Assembly: GCA_949825065.1 (NCBI GenBank)
Contig: OX463842.1
Location: forward strand, 2,755,011 to 2,819,010
DNA: 64,000 nucleotides
Direction of reading: 5' to 3'
Origin: Odontocerum albicorne
Taxonomy: Eukaryota > Arthropoda > Insecta > Trichoptera > Odontoceridae
Shown one piece after another: positions 10,841-22,067 of the stretch. Made by a program: the position numbers and the translations under genes. Every line of letters begins with the position of its first letter. The first letter of the stretch is position 1. The notes under the pieces were generated by a model. It saw only the letters and a list, made by a program, of their open reading frames with translations, made no database searches and was not told where the DNA came from.

Positions 10841-10946
10841 ATGATTTACGGGTATATGAACAATACACACATACACTTAAATCTAGATAAATAAGGTCTT
10901 CCTCCCTTCCTAGAGAAGTATGGCCCCAGGTAGATAAAGCTGCATC
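10841..10946 (+). pseudogene. RTE-like relic, left part of an interrupted frame
   Basis: Just before the Jockey-like insertion the plus strand decodes to P-R-E-V-W-P-Q-V-D-K-A-A, which continues in register with VVAGCLRDVIW after the insertion at 12195. Only the last 15-20 codons are convincing. The left limit is a guess. Confidence 0.45.
10934..10946. repeat. Target-site duplication, left copy
   Basis: AGATAAAGCTGCA, repeated exactly at 12182-12194 after the poly-A tail of the Jockey-like element. Confidence 0.9.
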
Positions 10947-12181
10947 CACACTGGCACTCCACTCTATCTCGTGAAACTACTTCAATCCTACCTTTCCAAT
11001 AGAAGTTTCACAGTCACCACTCATCATTCTACGTCATCCGCCAGGCCCATTCCTATGGGTGTCCCCCAAGGCAGTATACTTGGACCATGTCTATTTAACA
11101 TTTACACACACGACATTCCTACTCCCCCAAACTGTAAACTCGCACTCTTTGCTGACGATGCGGCATTCTACGCATCGTCACTCAAGGTGGATCGAGCTGG
11201 TCGCCGTCTTCAGATTGCTCTTGAGATCCTTGAGAAATACTACCAGGACTGGAGGCTCAAAATCAATGACGCCAAAACTGAGGTCATCATGTTCTCCCGA
11301 AAAATCAAGGAAAGAGTGCCGTCGATGCCCTTATTCATCGGTGGTTGCCTGGTTGAGTGGCAGGACGTGGTTAAATACCTCAGCCTGCACCTTGACCGGC
11401 AACTGACGTGGAAAACCCATTTGAATACCATCAGACAGAAGGGTCACAAGGGCATAGGGGCTATCAGTTCGATATTTCATCGACGCAGCTTTCTTTCCCC
11501 CAAAAATAAGCTCCTCCTCTATAAAACCCTTATTCGTCCTATCTTGACCTATGCTGCACCCGTTTGGGGTAGTGTGAGCAACACGGATTACCTGAAACTC
11601 CAGAGAGTGCAGAACAAAGCATTCAAGATATCTTTTAACACCCATCCCAGAACCAATCTTACCCGACTTCACGCTGAACAGCGAGAAGAAACCCTACAAC
11701 ACCACATCCTCGCTTGGACCGTGAAGTTCTATAAAAGCCAACAAAATCACAGAAATCCCTTAGTCGCTGCCCTGGGGGCTTACGAGAGTAAATCCGACCT
11801 ACCCTTCCGTTATAAGCACAAGCTCCCGAAGCATTATCTGTTGCCTGACTAGTCCACCTACAGTATTAGCTGGGACGACCAAGGTCTGAGTGAATGTGAT
11901 GGAATACAAGTAGCCTGAACGAGTGGACTTGTTTTTGCTAAATAATTAGTGTAAGAATTGTTATCTAGTTATAAGTAGTATGTAGGTGTTAATTATTTCT
12001 AAGATCTCATATATTAAGATTGAACAAATAAAATAAAATGATATGTAGGAAAATAAGATTAAGTAAGTTCATAAATTATAATATATAATTAAGATTAGTT
12101 AAGTTATAAATTTGTATATATGTATAGCCTTGACAAATGTTTGTACAATAATTTACTTTGTTTAATAAAAAAAAAAAAAAA
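10947..12181 (+). mobile_element. Jockey-like non-LTR retrotransposon, 5'-truncated
   Basis: A 1235-bp insertion with an exact 13-bp target duplication on both sides and a 15-A tail at 12167-12181 preceded by 'aataa'. It keeps the 3' part of ORF2 and a short AT-rich 3' UTR. The 5' UTR, ORF1, endonuclease and the first part of the reverse transcriptase are absent, as expected from incomplete target-primed reverse transcription. It landed inside an older RTE-like relic. Confidence 0.9.
10971..11852 (+). CDS. Jockey-type reverse transcriptase, C-terminal part (293 codons, uninterrupted)
   Basis: The product would be the second half of the polymerase that copies retrotransposon RNA into DNA at a nicked chromosomal site. 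Visible motifs are GVPQGSILGPCLFN (residues about 30-43), the catalytic FADDAAFYAS (60-69; FADD replaces the commoner YADD), LKINDAKTEVIMFSRK (about 96-111), a thumb-like region, and LIRPILTYAAPVWGS (about 187-201). The protein then runs to a natural stop. It lacks the upstream endonuclease and the fingers of the polymerase, so it cannot act alone. The ATG is internal to the parent ORF. Base use is clearly more GC-rich than the surroundings, and the absence of stops argues for a recent insertion. Confidence 0.85.
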   Translation: MKLLQSYLSNRSFTVTTHHSTSSARPIPMGVPQGSILGPCLFNIYTHDIPTPPNCKLALFADDAAFYASSLKVDRAGRRLQIALEILEKYYQDWRLKINDAKTEVIMFSRKIKERVPSMPLFIGGCLVEWQDVVKYLSLHLDRQLTWKTHLNTIRQKGHKGIGAISSIFHRRSFLSPKNKLLLYKTLIRPILTYAAPVWGSVSNTDYLKLQRVQNKAFKISFNTHPRTNLTRLHAEQREETLQHHILAWTVKFYKSQQNHRNPLVAALGAYESKSDLPFRYKHKLPKHYLLPD

Positions 12182-12668
12182 AGATAAAGCTGCAGTTGTG
12201 GCGGGCTGCCTGAGAGATGTCATATGGAGGAACAAATATATGAGAACGGATAGCAAGGTACGCATTTATAAGACCTGTGTGCGACCTATCCTCACATATG
12301 GCAAGGGCGAGGGCGGACACTGTCAGGACAAAAAGTATGTTAAGGATAACGGAAATGAGAACTCTGCGCGCTATTGATGGGAAGACTTTGCGTGATCATA
12401 TAAGGAACACCACAATCCGAGAGGTCTGTGAGGTACAAGATGTGGTCAGATGGGGACGACAGCGTCGACGATACTAGTACCAACATGTACAGAGAATGAA
12501 TTCCACAAGAATTCCATACATAGCTCTACATGAGGTGCCGGATGGACGGCGTCCACCAGGGAGACCCCCGAAACGATGGAGAGATAGCTGGAGCTCAGCA
12601 TCACAGGAGGACAATCTTGCAGTAACAGACTCTTGAGTCTATATAAAGTTTAAGAAGAAGAAGAAGAA
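12182..12668 (+). pseudogene. RTE-like relic, C-terminal part with (AAG)n tail
   Basis: Right part of the frame broken by the Jockey-like insertion. It reads DKAAVVAGCLRDVIWRN, KVRIYKTCVRPILTYG, a frameshift near 12310-12330, then MLRITEMRTLRAIDGKTL, IREVCEVQDVVRWGRQRRR, one TAG stop (12475-12477), RIPYIALHEVPDGRRPPGRP and PKRWRDSW, ending TDS-stop at about 12634. A short 3' end and an AAG microsatellite (12650-12668) follow, as is usual for RTE-type tails. The order of blocks is that of the connection and C-terminal region downstream of the polymerase. Confidence 0.8.
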
Positions 12669-12976
12669 GATTTAAAGCCAAATCTACTACTACCACATAT
12701 CGGAAGATCTACTAAGGTGCGAATATCTTTGTAGTTCGTCTACCTTGGATAAGTTTTCTGTGGTTTTCTTACCAAATGTATTTTTATAAACATATACAGA
12801 TGTGGATAAGTTACAAGTAAAATGCCTGTAGCCACCACCTTCCTACCCTTAGTATCAACTTGTTTTTTTTTTAATCTGTTGATAATAAGGGGTTCGAATC
12901 TCGAATTAGAACAGCTTGGAAGACAGTCTGCTTTCAAAATGTACGACATTAGAGGAAACTTTGATAATTTGTCTCC
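12669..12976. other. No gene; short dispersed motif at about 12885-12950
   Basis: A 'ggggttcgaatctcgaatta' block followed by 'gaagacagtctgctttcaaa' recurs in diverged form near 23395-23450 and 53700-53770 (gtggattc..., gtctgctctctaaatggcg). It may be a further old SINE head. Otherwise unrecognised. Confidence 0.35.
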
Positions 12977-13132
12977 TTCGTTTACCCCAACATGAAATGG
13001 TCATAAAGGTATTTACAAGTTTTTATCCACGTTTACCCCATCATGAAAATGTTATGAAGGTATTTACAGGTTTTTATCAACGTTTGCCCCAACATGAAAA
13101 TGTCATGAAGGTATTTACAAGTTTTTATCAAC
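12977..13132. repeat. 51-bp tandem repeat, three units
   Basis: Three copies of a 51-base unit, each with tttaccccaacatgaaa and ggtatttacaagtttttatc. The period is 17 codons, so one plus frame stays open through it. No gene context. Confidence 0.85.
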
Positions 13133-13726
13133 AGATTTTTTTACTAGATAATTTGGTATAACGTTGTTTTCTGGCCATTATGTTTACCTCAAAAACACTT
13201 TATAACCAGCTAAACCTAATAAAGTAATAAAGGAGGTAAGACTCAAATGTCGCTAACAAGAGCGTCACCTGAATTTTTAAATTCAGATGTGAAATGGTCT
13301 AAGAGTAATATCAGTCCTGCAAAATCTGGAATGCCCGCTTGCTTAGCATGAATGCTTATCTTTAGACTACGGCCGACAATATTAAATTATTATTAAAAAT
13401 AATCAGTGTTTGTATAAAAAATGTTGGAATTACAAAAATAAATTCACAAGCACTAATGGGTTAAGGGACATCTTAGCCCACAGTCCTTTCATATTTTGGT
13501 ATCAATTCCTTTTATCCCTTTTCAGTTGGAAGGGTAGAGGATAAGTTATTAAATATTTAATAAAATAATAATTACTAACCTTACAGAGGTAATATTGAAT
13601 TTCACCATCAAACATCGTACGCTACACAATGTTGGGGTGGGATTTAATTAGAAAACTATTCTCTCTCTACCGCCCTTCAAAAGCGGATTATACAAGCCAC
13701 ATAAAGATTGAAACCTATTCTAGTTT
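13133..13726. other. No recognised feature
   Basis: AT-rich DNA with no supported gene, repeat or RNA. Confidence 0.45.
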
Positions 13727-13924
13727 TGATGACATCCGTGGATTACCTAGTTGGTAAAGACACCTGCCTCCTAGCCCGGGAGTTGCGGGTTCGATTCCAG
13801 TTGTAAATAAGTGTTTGTATTAAATAATCCAGTCTGGTTTTTTCATAACCTCTTTAAGATGTTTTTAATTGGTTGGAAGAGATTGTTACATACTAATACG
13901 CCCACCAGATTGTACTATAAACAA
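13727..13924 (+). mobile_element. SINE family A, nearly full length
   Basis: The tRNA-like head has an A-box-like 'tacctagttggtaaagac', an anticodon-arm-like 'cctcctagcccgggag' and a B-box 'gggttcgattcc'. Then come the body 'ccagtctggttttttcat' and the tail 'ggttggaagagattgttac' plus 'cccaccagattgtactata'. The tail is shared with the LINE 3' end at 21930-22010. SINE B begins directly after it. Confidence 0.75.
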
Positions 13925-14286
13925 GGTGAGATGCATGCTTACGCGTTTACGCACTATTCACCGGTTCGAATCCCGCGTTGTGTTACTCCTCTCGAATGAC
14001 ATAAGCATTTTTTTCGTTTAGTATTCTAAGGTGTAAGAATATCTGTGACTTTGCGCATATATAACATATTCTCTCAAAAAAAGTACTCCAATCGTCTCAA
14101 TTCAGGCGTAGCATCGGATTCAGTGCAGCGATGTGGCCGATGAGTAGGCTTACGTAAAATGGCTTACTCACTTAAAAGGAGGTAAAGAAAAAAGGTAAGT
14201 AAGGTCCCCAGTGTCGCATTCCAAGTGAATTGACGTTGGAATGGCTAGGATATCCTCGACTACGAGGTCCAGCAACAACAATGATA
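13925..14286 (+). mobile_element. SINE family B, long copy
   Basis: The head has the B-box 'ggttcgaatcccgcgttg' and the body 'gtaagaatatctgtgacttt'. It then has an extended 3' part (ggaatggctaggatatcctc, 'gactacgaggtccagcaaca') that also occurs at 19790-19825, so the full family is about 360 bp and ends in 'caacaacaatgat'. A TTAA element starts at the next base. Confidence 0.65.
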
Positions 14287-14609
14287 TTAACCTTTCCCTT
14301 CATGTGCTAAAAAAATCCGAGCGTTCCGGTGCTGTTTATTCAATACACATTAATGCGCTCGTAAAAATAAGCGATTTGAAATCGGAAAAATAAGAATATT
14401 AATAGCCAATCGCTTAAATGAATTAAATTTGGAGTCAAAAGTGATAAAAGTTGAAATTTAATTGATGAAAACATCAGCCGACGTTCACAAAACGGGTGAT
14501 GCGACCACCTCAAATGGTAGCCTGAAAGCTACTGAACCGAGAGAAACGAGCGAACTAAAATTCTATTTCTTACCTTCTCATATACCGTAGTAGAGTGGGA
14601 CGTGAATAG
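14287..14609 (+). mobile_element. TTAA element, copy 2, end A half only
   Basis: Starts TTAACCTTTCCCTTCA with the usual 'aaaaaatccgagcgttccgg' and a mutated palindrome (tgtttattcaatacaca). Family similarity stops after 'gacgtgaatag', so the B half has been lost. Confidence 0.8.
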
Positions 14610-15022
14610 ATTTAGGTGCGACCTTTAGGTGCGATCGTGCACTCGTAAGAAATATAGATTAAGTCATACTCGTACTTTGAAGGATGAGCTGTCTGGGAGG
14701 GAGAACTCTCCCTTTGCTGGCGCCATTCCAGAGTGAAAAAGTTAACGATGGCATAAAAAAAACGTCAAATTACATTGACAAGGATGAAAATTACAGTAAC
14801 ATTGTTGTGATCAATTAAAATTATGATCGGAACCCATAGAATGGTTAAAAATACCGCAATTTTTATGATGTATCGAGATTTTGGTTCAAAGATATACCCT
14901 ATCCCTTGATTTACGCAGTTTTGCCTTTACGCGGCTAAGACAAGAACTCGTTTAAAACTAATCAATTTTCATTTTAATTTTGTCTAGTAAATAAGATATC
15001 TGCACGCCATGTTCTCGCTTCC
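14610..15022. other. No recognised feature
   Basis: Spacer between two TTAA elements. It contains 'gaggatgagctgtctgg'-like unique sequence and no supported gene. Confidence 0.45.
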
Positions 15023-15638
15023 TTTACCCTTGTGATGTGTAACTAGTACACATTGCTTCTAAAAACTTTAATATCTCTATAAATATAATAAATACTGGGT
15101 TCAGATTTTAGGTATTCTTTCGTAATACATTTACACATTGAATGAAAAAATAATATTAATAACGAGTAATAATTAGCACTTATCGACCACATCAGAGATA
15201 TTTTGTTAAAATCAGGAATAAATTGACCAATACAATCAAACGTGTGCCAGTGTGTGACGTAGGTATATTCATTCTAAAAACCGCTATGGGTGAGGAAGCG
15301 ACGCTATTCACGTCTCACTCTCAATCTACTTCGGTATATGTTGTGGGAACGCTAGAAATAGAATCTCACTTCGTTCGCTTCTCTCGCTTTAGTAGCTATC
15401 GGGCATCCATTTGAGATGGTCTTTTCGCCCGTTTCGTGAACGTTGGCCGATGTTTTTTTCATGTTTTCACCAATTAAATTTTAGTTATTATCAGTTTTTA
15501 CTTCAAATTTAATTAATTTAAGTGATTAGCTATAAATATTTTTATTTTTCCGATTTTAAATCGCTCACTTTTACATGTGTATTGAATACACAGCACCGGA
15601 ACACGCGGATTTTTTTAGCACAGGAAGAAAAAAGTTAT
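15023..15638 (-). mobile_element. TTAA element, copy 3
   Basis: Full-length family member in reverse orientation. End B lies at the left (cctttacccttgtgatgtg, then the palindrome tgtgtaactagtacaca). End A lies at the right (palindrome tgtgtattgaatacaca, then 'cacaggaag'). Both outer TTAA sites have decayed (ttta and ttat). The 63-codon frame inside is fortuitous. Confidence 0.8.
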
Positions 15639-15749
15639 TCAACATGCTCTGCACAAGAGTTTAGGTAGGCGCAGAGATAAACAAAAGACACAATAAATAG
15701 CAACACATGCAATTATTATTAATTTCTATATTTTTACCTTTTTTTTTTA

Positions 15750-16420
15750 TTCTCACATTATATAATAAAAACTTATTCTCCCTGACTCCATCCCAACTCA
15801 TTGTCTGCGAAGACTGTTGGGGTCAGCTCTCCTCGTCCTCAGGTTGTATGCTCTTCTGTCCCGGACTACGTCCCCCTGGGCCATGCCTCTGCATTAGGTT
15901 ATCTTTTTGCACCACACATGAATTCTTTGGTCTTCATTTGGTTGTTATTCGAGGAAGATCCATGGAGATTGTCTGGTTCACAATGTGATCGGGTGCTCTA
16001 CGTCCAATGTGCCCATACCATCTCAATCGCCTCTCCTTCATCTTGCTGTTGATGTCTGTAACACCCAGGCTTCCACGAATGCGTGAGCTTCTTATTTTGT
16101 ATCTTAGGGACACACCTGCTGACCATCTTAGCATGCGCATTTCAGCAGTTTCTAGTGGCCTAAAGTAAGAGTTATCATCGTCCAGCATTCGGAGCCATAG
16201 AGGAGTGCGGGACTGACAATCGTTTGGTATACTTTTCCTCTTAACTTTACTGGCATTTTCGGATCACATAGAACTCCCGTCATTGATCTAAACTTCATCC
16301 ATCCCACACTAATTCTATGTGTTACATCTGCTGCACATCCTCCATCGCTATGGATGAGTGACCCAAGATACTTAAAGGAGTCACAATTTGGTAATGTTTC
16401 TCCATACATTTACATCACGG
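15750..16420 (-). pseudogene. RTE-like retrotransposon relic, C-terminal region
   Basis: The minus strand reads YGETLPNCDSFKYLGSLIHS, GGCAADVTHRISVGWMKF, MPVKLRGKVYQTIVSPALLY and GSECWT. A frameshift at the overlap near 16152-16190 leads to TAEMRMLRWSAGVSLRYKIR, SSRIRGSLGVTDINSKMKER and RLRWYGHIGRRAPDHIVNQT, then decay with several stops. This is the region between the polymerase and the C-terminus of RTE-type elements. The polymerase itself is missing. A run of A on the minus strand near 15740-15750 may be the 3' tail. Confidence 0.75.
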
Positions 16421-16674
16421 GAGTGACAGCATTTGTGTTCTCGAATATAATAAAAACTTGTTTTGGAAAATATAAATATTATCAATAACAAAATTATCAT
16501 ACCTTTATTTGTTTTTTTAAGTTGATAAATTCGTTTTACGAGGTTTCTGGATCCTTTATTTGCCATTCATATGAATTATGTACATAAATTTTAATGTATT
16601 TTGATGTTTTCTAACGTGTCCTTCACATTTTGCATAAGTTTTGTGCTTAAATTTCGGCAATTTCGATTTAAGTA
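16421..16674. other. No recognised feature
   Basis: AT-rich spacer before the satellite. Confidence 0.45.
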
Positions 16675-17350
16675 TTTTTTTTTTTTTGGAACCCAGTTTG
16701 ACTTGTTTATCGAGCGATGAATGTAATTCATATCGAGAGTTATTAACCAACCATATAATAAATACTAAAAGTTTGTGGCATTAAGACTTTGTTTAACTCT
16801 CGATATCTTTTTTTGGAACCAGTTTGACTTGTTTATCGAGCGATGAATGTAATTCATATCGAGAGTTATTAACCAACCATATAATAAATACTAAAAGTTT
16901 GTGGCATTAAGACTTTGTTTAACTCTCGATATCTTTTTTTGGAACCAGTTTGACTTGTTTATCGAGCGATGAATGTAATTCATATCGAGAGTTATTAACC
17001 AACCATATAATAAATACTAAAAGTTTGTGGCATTAAGACTTTGTTTAACTCTCGATATCTTTTTTTGGAACCAGTTTGACTTGTTTATCGAGCGATGAAT
17101 GTAATTCATATCGAGAGTTATTAACCAACCATATAATAAATACTAAAAGTTTGTGGCATTAAGACTTTGTTTAACTCTCGATATCTTTTTTTGGAACCAG
17201 TTTGACTTGTTTATCGAGCGATGAATGTAATTCATATCGAGAGTTATTAACCAACCATATAATAAATACTAAAAGTTTGTGGCATTAAGACTTTGTTTAA
17301 CTCTCGATATCTTTTTTTTGGAACCAGTTTGACTTGTTTATCGAGCGATG
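16675..17350. repeat. 126-bp satellite, more than five units, cut by the gap
   Basis: The ggaaccagtttgacttgt block recurs at 16815, 16941, 17067 and 17193, exactly 126 bases apart; the first and last intervals differ by one or two bases in a T-run. Units are almost identical. Each unit contains 'atcgagagtta' and, about 60 bases on, its complement 'taactctcgat', so every monomer can fold on itself. The array ends at an N gap, so its true length is unknown. Confidence 0.95.
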
Positions 17351-17550
17351 NNNNNNNNNNNNNNNNNNNNNNNNNNNNNNNNNNNNNNNNNNNNNNNNNN
17401 NNNNNNNNNNNNNNNNNNNNNNNNNNNNNNNNNNNNNNNNNNNNNNNNNNNNNNNNNNNNNNNNNNNNNNNNNNNNNNNNNNNNNNNNNNNNNNNNNNNN
17501 NNNNNNNNNNNNNNNNNNNNNNNNNNNNNNNNNNNNNNNNNNNNNNNNNN
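17351..17550. other. Assembly gap of 200 N
   Basis: A run of exactly 200 N between the 126-bp satellite and the (TA)n tract. The round size suggests a placeholder and not a measured length. Confidence 0.98.
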
Positions 17551-18233
<683 letters not shown>

Positions 18234-18258
18234 CTTTCTAGGTTGCAATTAATTGAAA

Positions 18259-18360
18259 ACATTTCTACGATGTCTCTATATGAAGGAGTATAGTATGTTT
18301 TTTATCCCTGGCTCTATCCTAGTTTATTTTTACTGGGAATGATATCTTATAAAACGATCC
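18259..18360 (+). pseudogene. Decayed LINE fragment
   Basis: 'tctacgatgtctctatatga' and 'ttatccctggctctatccta' match 7921-7990 of the LINE C-terminal fragment with many changes and no open frame. It is probably another old copy of the same family. Confidence 0.5.
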
Positions 18361-18850
18361 TTGCAATTGGTTTTTCAATTTTTTTGCCTACTCAGAGGTT
18401 ATATGATAAACCCAGTCACCCTGGATGGTCTTGTTTGATAATTATCCGAGGCAATAAAGTGGTCCCAATAAGGCTAGAATGTATCTAGAAGCTATTATGT
18501 TATCCAGCCGTTATCTCTTATTTTCCATATTATTTGTGTATTAATGGACCATCATACTTTAGATCTTGCACTCTTTTTGGTTTTGTCTTGTTGATTCAAC
18601 GAAATACGCGTAACTACTCGGGTTCGCGATCCAGATGTTGATAAATCCTGCTTTTCAGAGAATTTTTTCTACCACAATTAAGGATGAAATTCGGGTCATC
18701 CCCCATTCGGACAAATCTCTTTCTCTTGTCTAGACAACGTAATATCAATGACTTTTTGAATGTTTTATAATGAATAGTTACATTATTGTTATAATACATG
18801 ATTTATATACATATGGACATGCGTAACGTATGTTAATTAAATCGTGACAT
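18361..18850. other. No recognised feature
   Basis: AT-rich DNA. A 61-codon minus frame at 18614-18799 (SLILRCLDKRKRFVRMGDDP) is not recognised. Confidence 0.4.
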
Positions 18851-19427
18851 TTAACCCTTCCTGCCCTGTGATGTGTAACTAGTACACATGGCTTCTAAAA
18901 TCTTTAATATCTCTATAAATATTTAGGTATTCCTCCGTAATACATTTACGCATTTAATGAAAAAATAATATTGAAAATAACTAGCACTTATCGGCCACAT
19001 CAGAGATATTTTGTGAAATCCGGGAATAAATTCAGCAATACAATGAAACGTGTGTGATGTAGGTATATTCATTATAAAAATCTGCATGGGTGAGGAATCG
19101 AAACTATTCACGTCTCACTCTACTTCGGTATATGGGAACGCAAAAAATAGAATCTCAGTTCGGTCGCTTCTCTCGTTTAGTAGCCAGCCGGCTTTCGTTC
19201 GAGGTGGTCATCTCGCACGTTTTGTGAACGTCGGCTGGTGATTTTTTTCATGTTTTTCGCAATTAAATTTCAATCATTATCTCTTTTGACTTCAAATTTA
19301 ATTAATTTAAACGATTGGCTATGAATACTGTTATTTTTCCAATTTAAAATCGATTATTTTTACATGTGTATTGAATACACAACACCGGAACGCAAGGATT
19401 ATTTTAGGACAGTAAGGAAAAGGTTAA
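18851..19427 (-). mobile_element. TTAA element, copy 4
   Basis: TTAA at 18851-18854 and 19424-19427. End B is on the left (TTAACCCTTCCTGCCCTGTG, then tgtgtaactagtacaca). End A is on the right (tgtgtattgaatacaca, then 'aggacagtaaggaaaaggttaa'-type tip). Shorter than copy 1 because of internal deletions. No transposase. Confidence 0.88.
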
Positions 19428-19514
19428 TAAAGATTGCCAGGTGTAAAATACTAAAAAGTTTGTTAATTGAAACAAAATTTAAAAAAATATAAATATGTGT
19501 TATCTAAGCTTAAT

Positions 19515-19825
19515 AACGTAATACTCCCACATCATTCATAGCTATGCTACTCCCCTGCTTTCGCATTTTTCCGCTGAGTATTCGAGATCGTAAGGAAACC
19601 TATGACTTCTGTCATATCTATTCTTTCAAAGAAATAAAACCGTGCCCGTATGCTCCGATCTTTTCCCTTTGGTGTTCCATCGGACCCAGTACAGCGGAGT
19701 GTCCACGGCTCATTCATTTTAAAAGAAGAGAAAAAAAAACTATACGGCAAAGCTTCGCTTTCCAACTTACTTGGCATTGGAATGGCGAGAGAATCCTCGA
19801 CCACGAGGCCTAGCAATGATGACTC
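19515..19825 (+). mobile_element. SINE family B, head lost
   Basis: 'gctatgctactcccctgctt', 'aaggaaacctatgacttctg' and the 3' part 'ggaatggcgagagaatcctc' with 'gaccacgaggcctagcaatg' match the long family B copy at 13960-14280. The tRNA-like head is not recognisable. Two 89-codon frames on opposite strands here are coincidental. Confidence 0.6.
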
Positions 19826-20534
19826 TCAGAGAAGTCTATATATGTGTCGACACTTTTCAAACCCAGGTATGTCCACGCAAGTTCAAACCGAGCAAAGCGG
19901 TATTTTGTCCCTGATCACTGAAAACCGTATATATAAAAATGATGTCTCTTTGAGAACTGCTTTATAAATGACATTGTGTTCTCAAATAAAAAAAAAAAAT
20001 TTAAGTTAGTAGAAAAAATAAACCATATTTCAATTTGGACATACCCACTTTTGAAAAAAGCCCATTGAAAATGCGTGTTTTTAATACAACACCGCATGGA
20101 CATACCCGAGATTGATTGTTGTTGAGAGTACGACTACGCTGCGACTGATCAGCCATCTTGAATGATGGCGCTCTCTAATTAGTCGAAAAAGGCATGTCTG
20201 ACTTTGATAAAAACAATCTCGTGGACATATCTGAGTTCGAAAAAACTCTTATTTCAATCACCATTTTGCATTGATTTCACGAGGGAGATATCTTATTTGG
20301 AAAAATGCAGATTTATCAGTGGCAGTTTTGCCAATTTCGTTGGTTTGATGGATATTAGATTTTTTTCTGACTATCCACATCTTAGTTTTTGCAAGTTTCA
20401 GACTTTTTTTTATTTTAATTTAATTATTTCACTATATTTTATGGGTTCATAAACAATGAGCTCTTAAAGTTATTCATTATTAGAAAACATTATAAATCAT
20501 TAGTTACATAAAAGGAAAAAAATAAGTAAAATAA
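19826..20534. other. No recognised feature
   Basis: AT-rich. 'ggacatacccacttttgaaa' and 'ggacatacccgagattgatt' look like a short direct repeat, but no element could be defined. Confidence 0.35.
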
Positions 20535-21010
20535 AAAACTTATTTTATATTTTTGTGTTCACCACAGGTTTAATTTAGGTTCACAACTAGTTTTATAGAC
20601 CACCGTCTTCTTCGTCAGGTGAATATAAACTAAGTTGCTAAAATATATTATGTACAAGTGTAAATAACCTAATATAAAAGAGGTGAAATAGGGGAGTGAA
20701 GTGGGGAGAGATGTAATACAATGGTGAATGGGGCGAGGAAAAAAATGTGTGAAAGTGAATGTGAATCTTTAAGACAGGGGGGGATTTTAAATTGGGAACA
20801 TATTAAGCAGAGGGCTATTATAAAAATTGGTTTGGTTATTGATGATATTTAGACTTAATTTAATAGATTTTTTAATCTCGAGAATTTCCAAATTGTCAAG
20901 ATGCAATCCCCCTCGGTTTATATGTAGAATCCTCAAACCACGATTAATATCGAACGAATGGTTGTTTTCAATTAGGTGGTTAGCGAACTCTGAAAAATTA
21001 TTGTTCCTTT
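20535..21010 (-). pseudogene. Penelope-like element, C-terminal fragment and 3' end
   Basis: The minus strand from about 21000 decodes to NNFSEFANHLIENNHSFD, INRGLRILHINRGGLHLDNL, EILEIKKSI, NIINNQTNFYNSPLLNMFPI and a stop. The 'HLIE-NHSF ... LRILH--R-G-L--LE-LEI' pattern and the closing 'PLLN' are those of the GIY-YIG endonuclease tail that follows the reverse transcriptase in Penelope-like elements. The 3' non-coding part contains cacctgacgaagaagacgg, of the CTGANGA type often seen near the ends of such elements. The polymerase is absent and the copy stops near 21005. Confidence 0.65.
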
Positions 21011-21454
21011 TACGTAAAAAAATGGCACCCCAAAGTGAAACTATAGCCTTTTCGAAGATTCAAGAAATCATTAGTTATTTTATTCATAATTATTTCGAAA
21101 TATACAAAAACATTATGGAAATAACAATTTTCCGAGATGGATATCGCCCTTAATTTGACGCTATCGCCTTTTTTTTAATTGCTCCTGAACCCTTTCATTG
21201 TTACCGGGTTTATGTGTTCCAGAACTTTTCGAAACTATGGCTCGTATTATTTTTATATTATTTATTTACTACCTCAAAACAATGTTTCAAACTTTAATGG
21301 CTAAACAAACGTCCAAGTTGAAAGAACAATTTACTCCGCAAGGTCTGTGATCAATTTGTTTCATCCCTTAATCATAAACTTAATATATTTTATCCTAATC
21401 CTTACACTCAACTGAAACATTCACACTCCATTTACATCCTTGAAGGAATTGAAC
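21011..21454. other. No recognised gene
   Basis: AT-rich. The last 100 bases may be a decayed upstream part of the following LINE, but no convincing residues can be read. Confidence 0.35.
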
Positions 21455-22015
21455 TGGTTGAATGTTAATGTATAATATCCTTAACTGTCCCGCCACCCCC
21501 TCTTATCTCGCCGAGAATTTTCAATCAAACAGAGATTGTTTATTGGCCTTTCCAGTTCACCGCTCCTCTTTCTTTACGTCGTCCTTTACTGTCCATGCAG
21601 TGAGACTCTGGAATCAGTTACAAACCAATATTATAAGACTCGCTCCGTCCTTGGCATGCTTTAAGAAGCGGCTGAAAAACCTCTTACTAGACTAGAAATA
21701 GTCAGTAAAGTAACGTGTTTCATTCCTGACTTTTCTTTTCCTTTACCCTCCACCATCCCTTCCTTTCCTTTTGATTGATGATATCTCACTTTATATGAAA
21801 AATAATGTTCGGGTGATTGTCCGTCTTTGTGGGGTTCGTGGGCATGTGCTCAGGTATATGTTTATGGATTTCGTGGGGATGGATAGTCATTTGAATGATT
21901 TATGCGACCACGTAACTTGCTTCATTTATTTTTGTCTGGTCGGTTGGAAGAGATGCCGCCTGGCAATAAGCCCACCAGATTGAATTTGCAATAAAAGTGT
22001 TAAATAAAAAATAAA
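21455..22015 (+). pseudogene. LINE (CR1/Jockey-like), last codons and 3' UTR
   Basis: The frame at 21462-21695 ends in SSFTVHAVRLWNQLQTNI and SLACFKKRLKNLLLD-stop, the usual last block of Jockey/CR1-type ORF2 (R-WN-LP...F---L---L). The 3' UTR contains 'gatgatatctcactttatat', 'gtccgtctttgtggggttcg' and the tail 'ggttggaagagatgccgcct', 'ggcaataagcccaccagatt', 'gcaataaaagtgttaaataa'. The same UTR occurs on the minus strand at 32455-32850 and 43405-43668. SINE family A ends in the same tail, so this LINE is its likely driver. Confidence 0.75.
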
Positions 22016-22067
22016 TAAAGAAAAATCCTAACACAAATTTACATCTAAAATATTCACATACGTAATT

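Noticed and set aside
10731..10949. 72-codon minus ORF
   Set aside because: Antisense of the RTE relic and target site of the Jockey-like insertion; no motif.
15223..15414. Short ORFs starting near the same motif in several TTAA elements (also 19050, 46663, 46773, 5725)
   Set aside because: The similar peptides arise because the DNA elements are copies; frames differ in length and end at random stops.
19544..19816. Two 89-codon ORFs on opposite strands and a 105-codon ORF
   Set aside because: They lie within a SINE B copy and have no recognisable protein motif.
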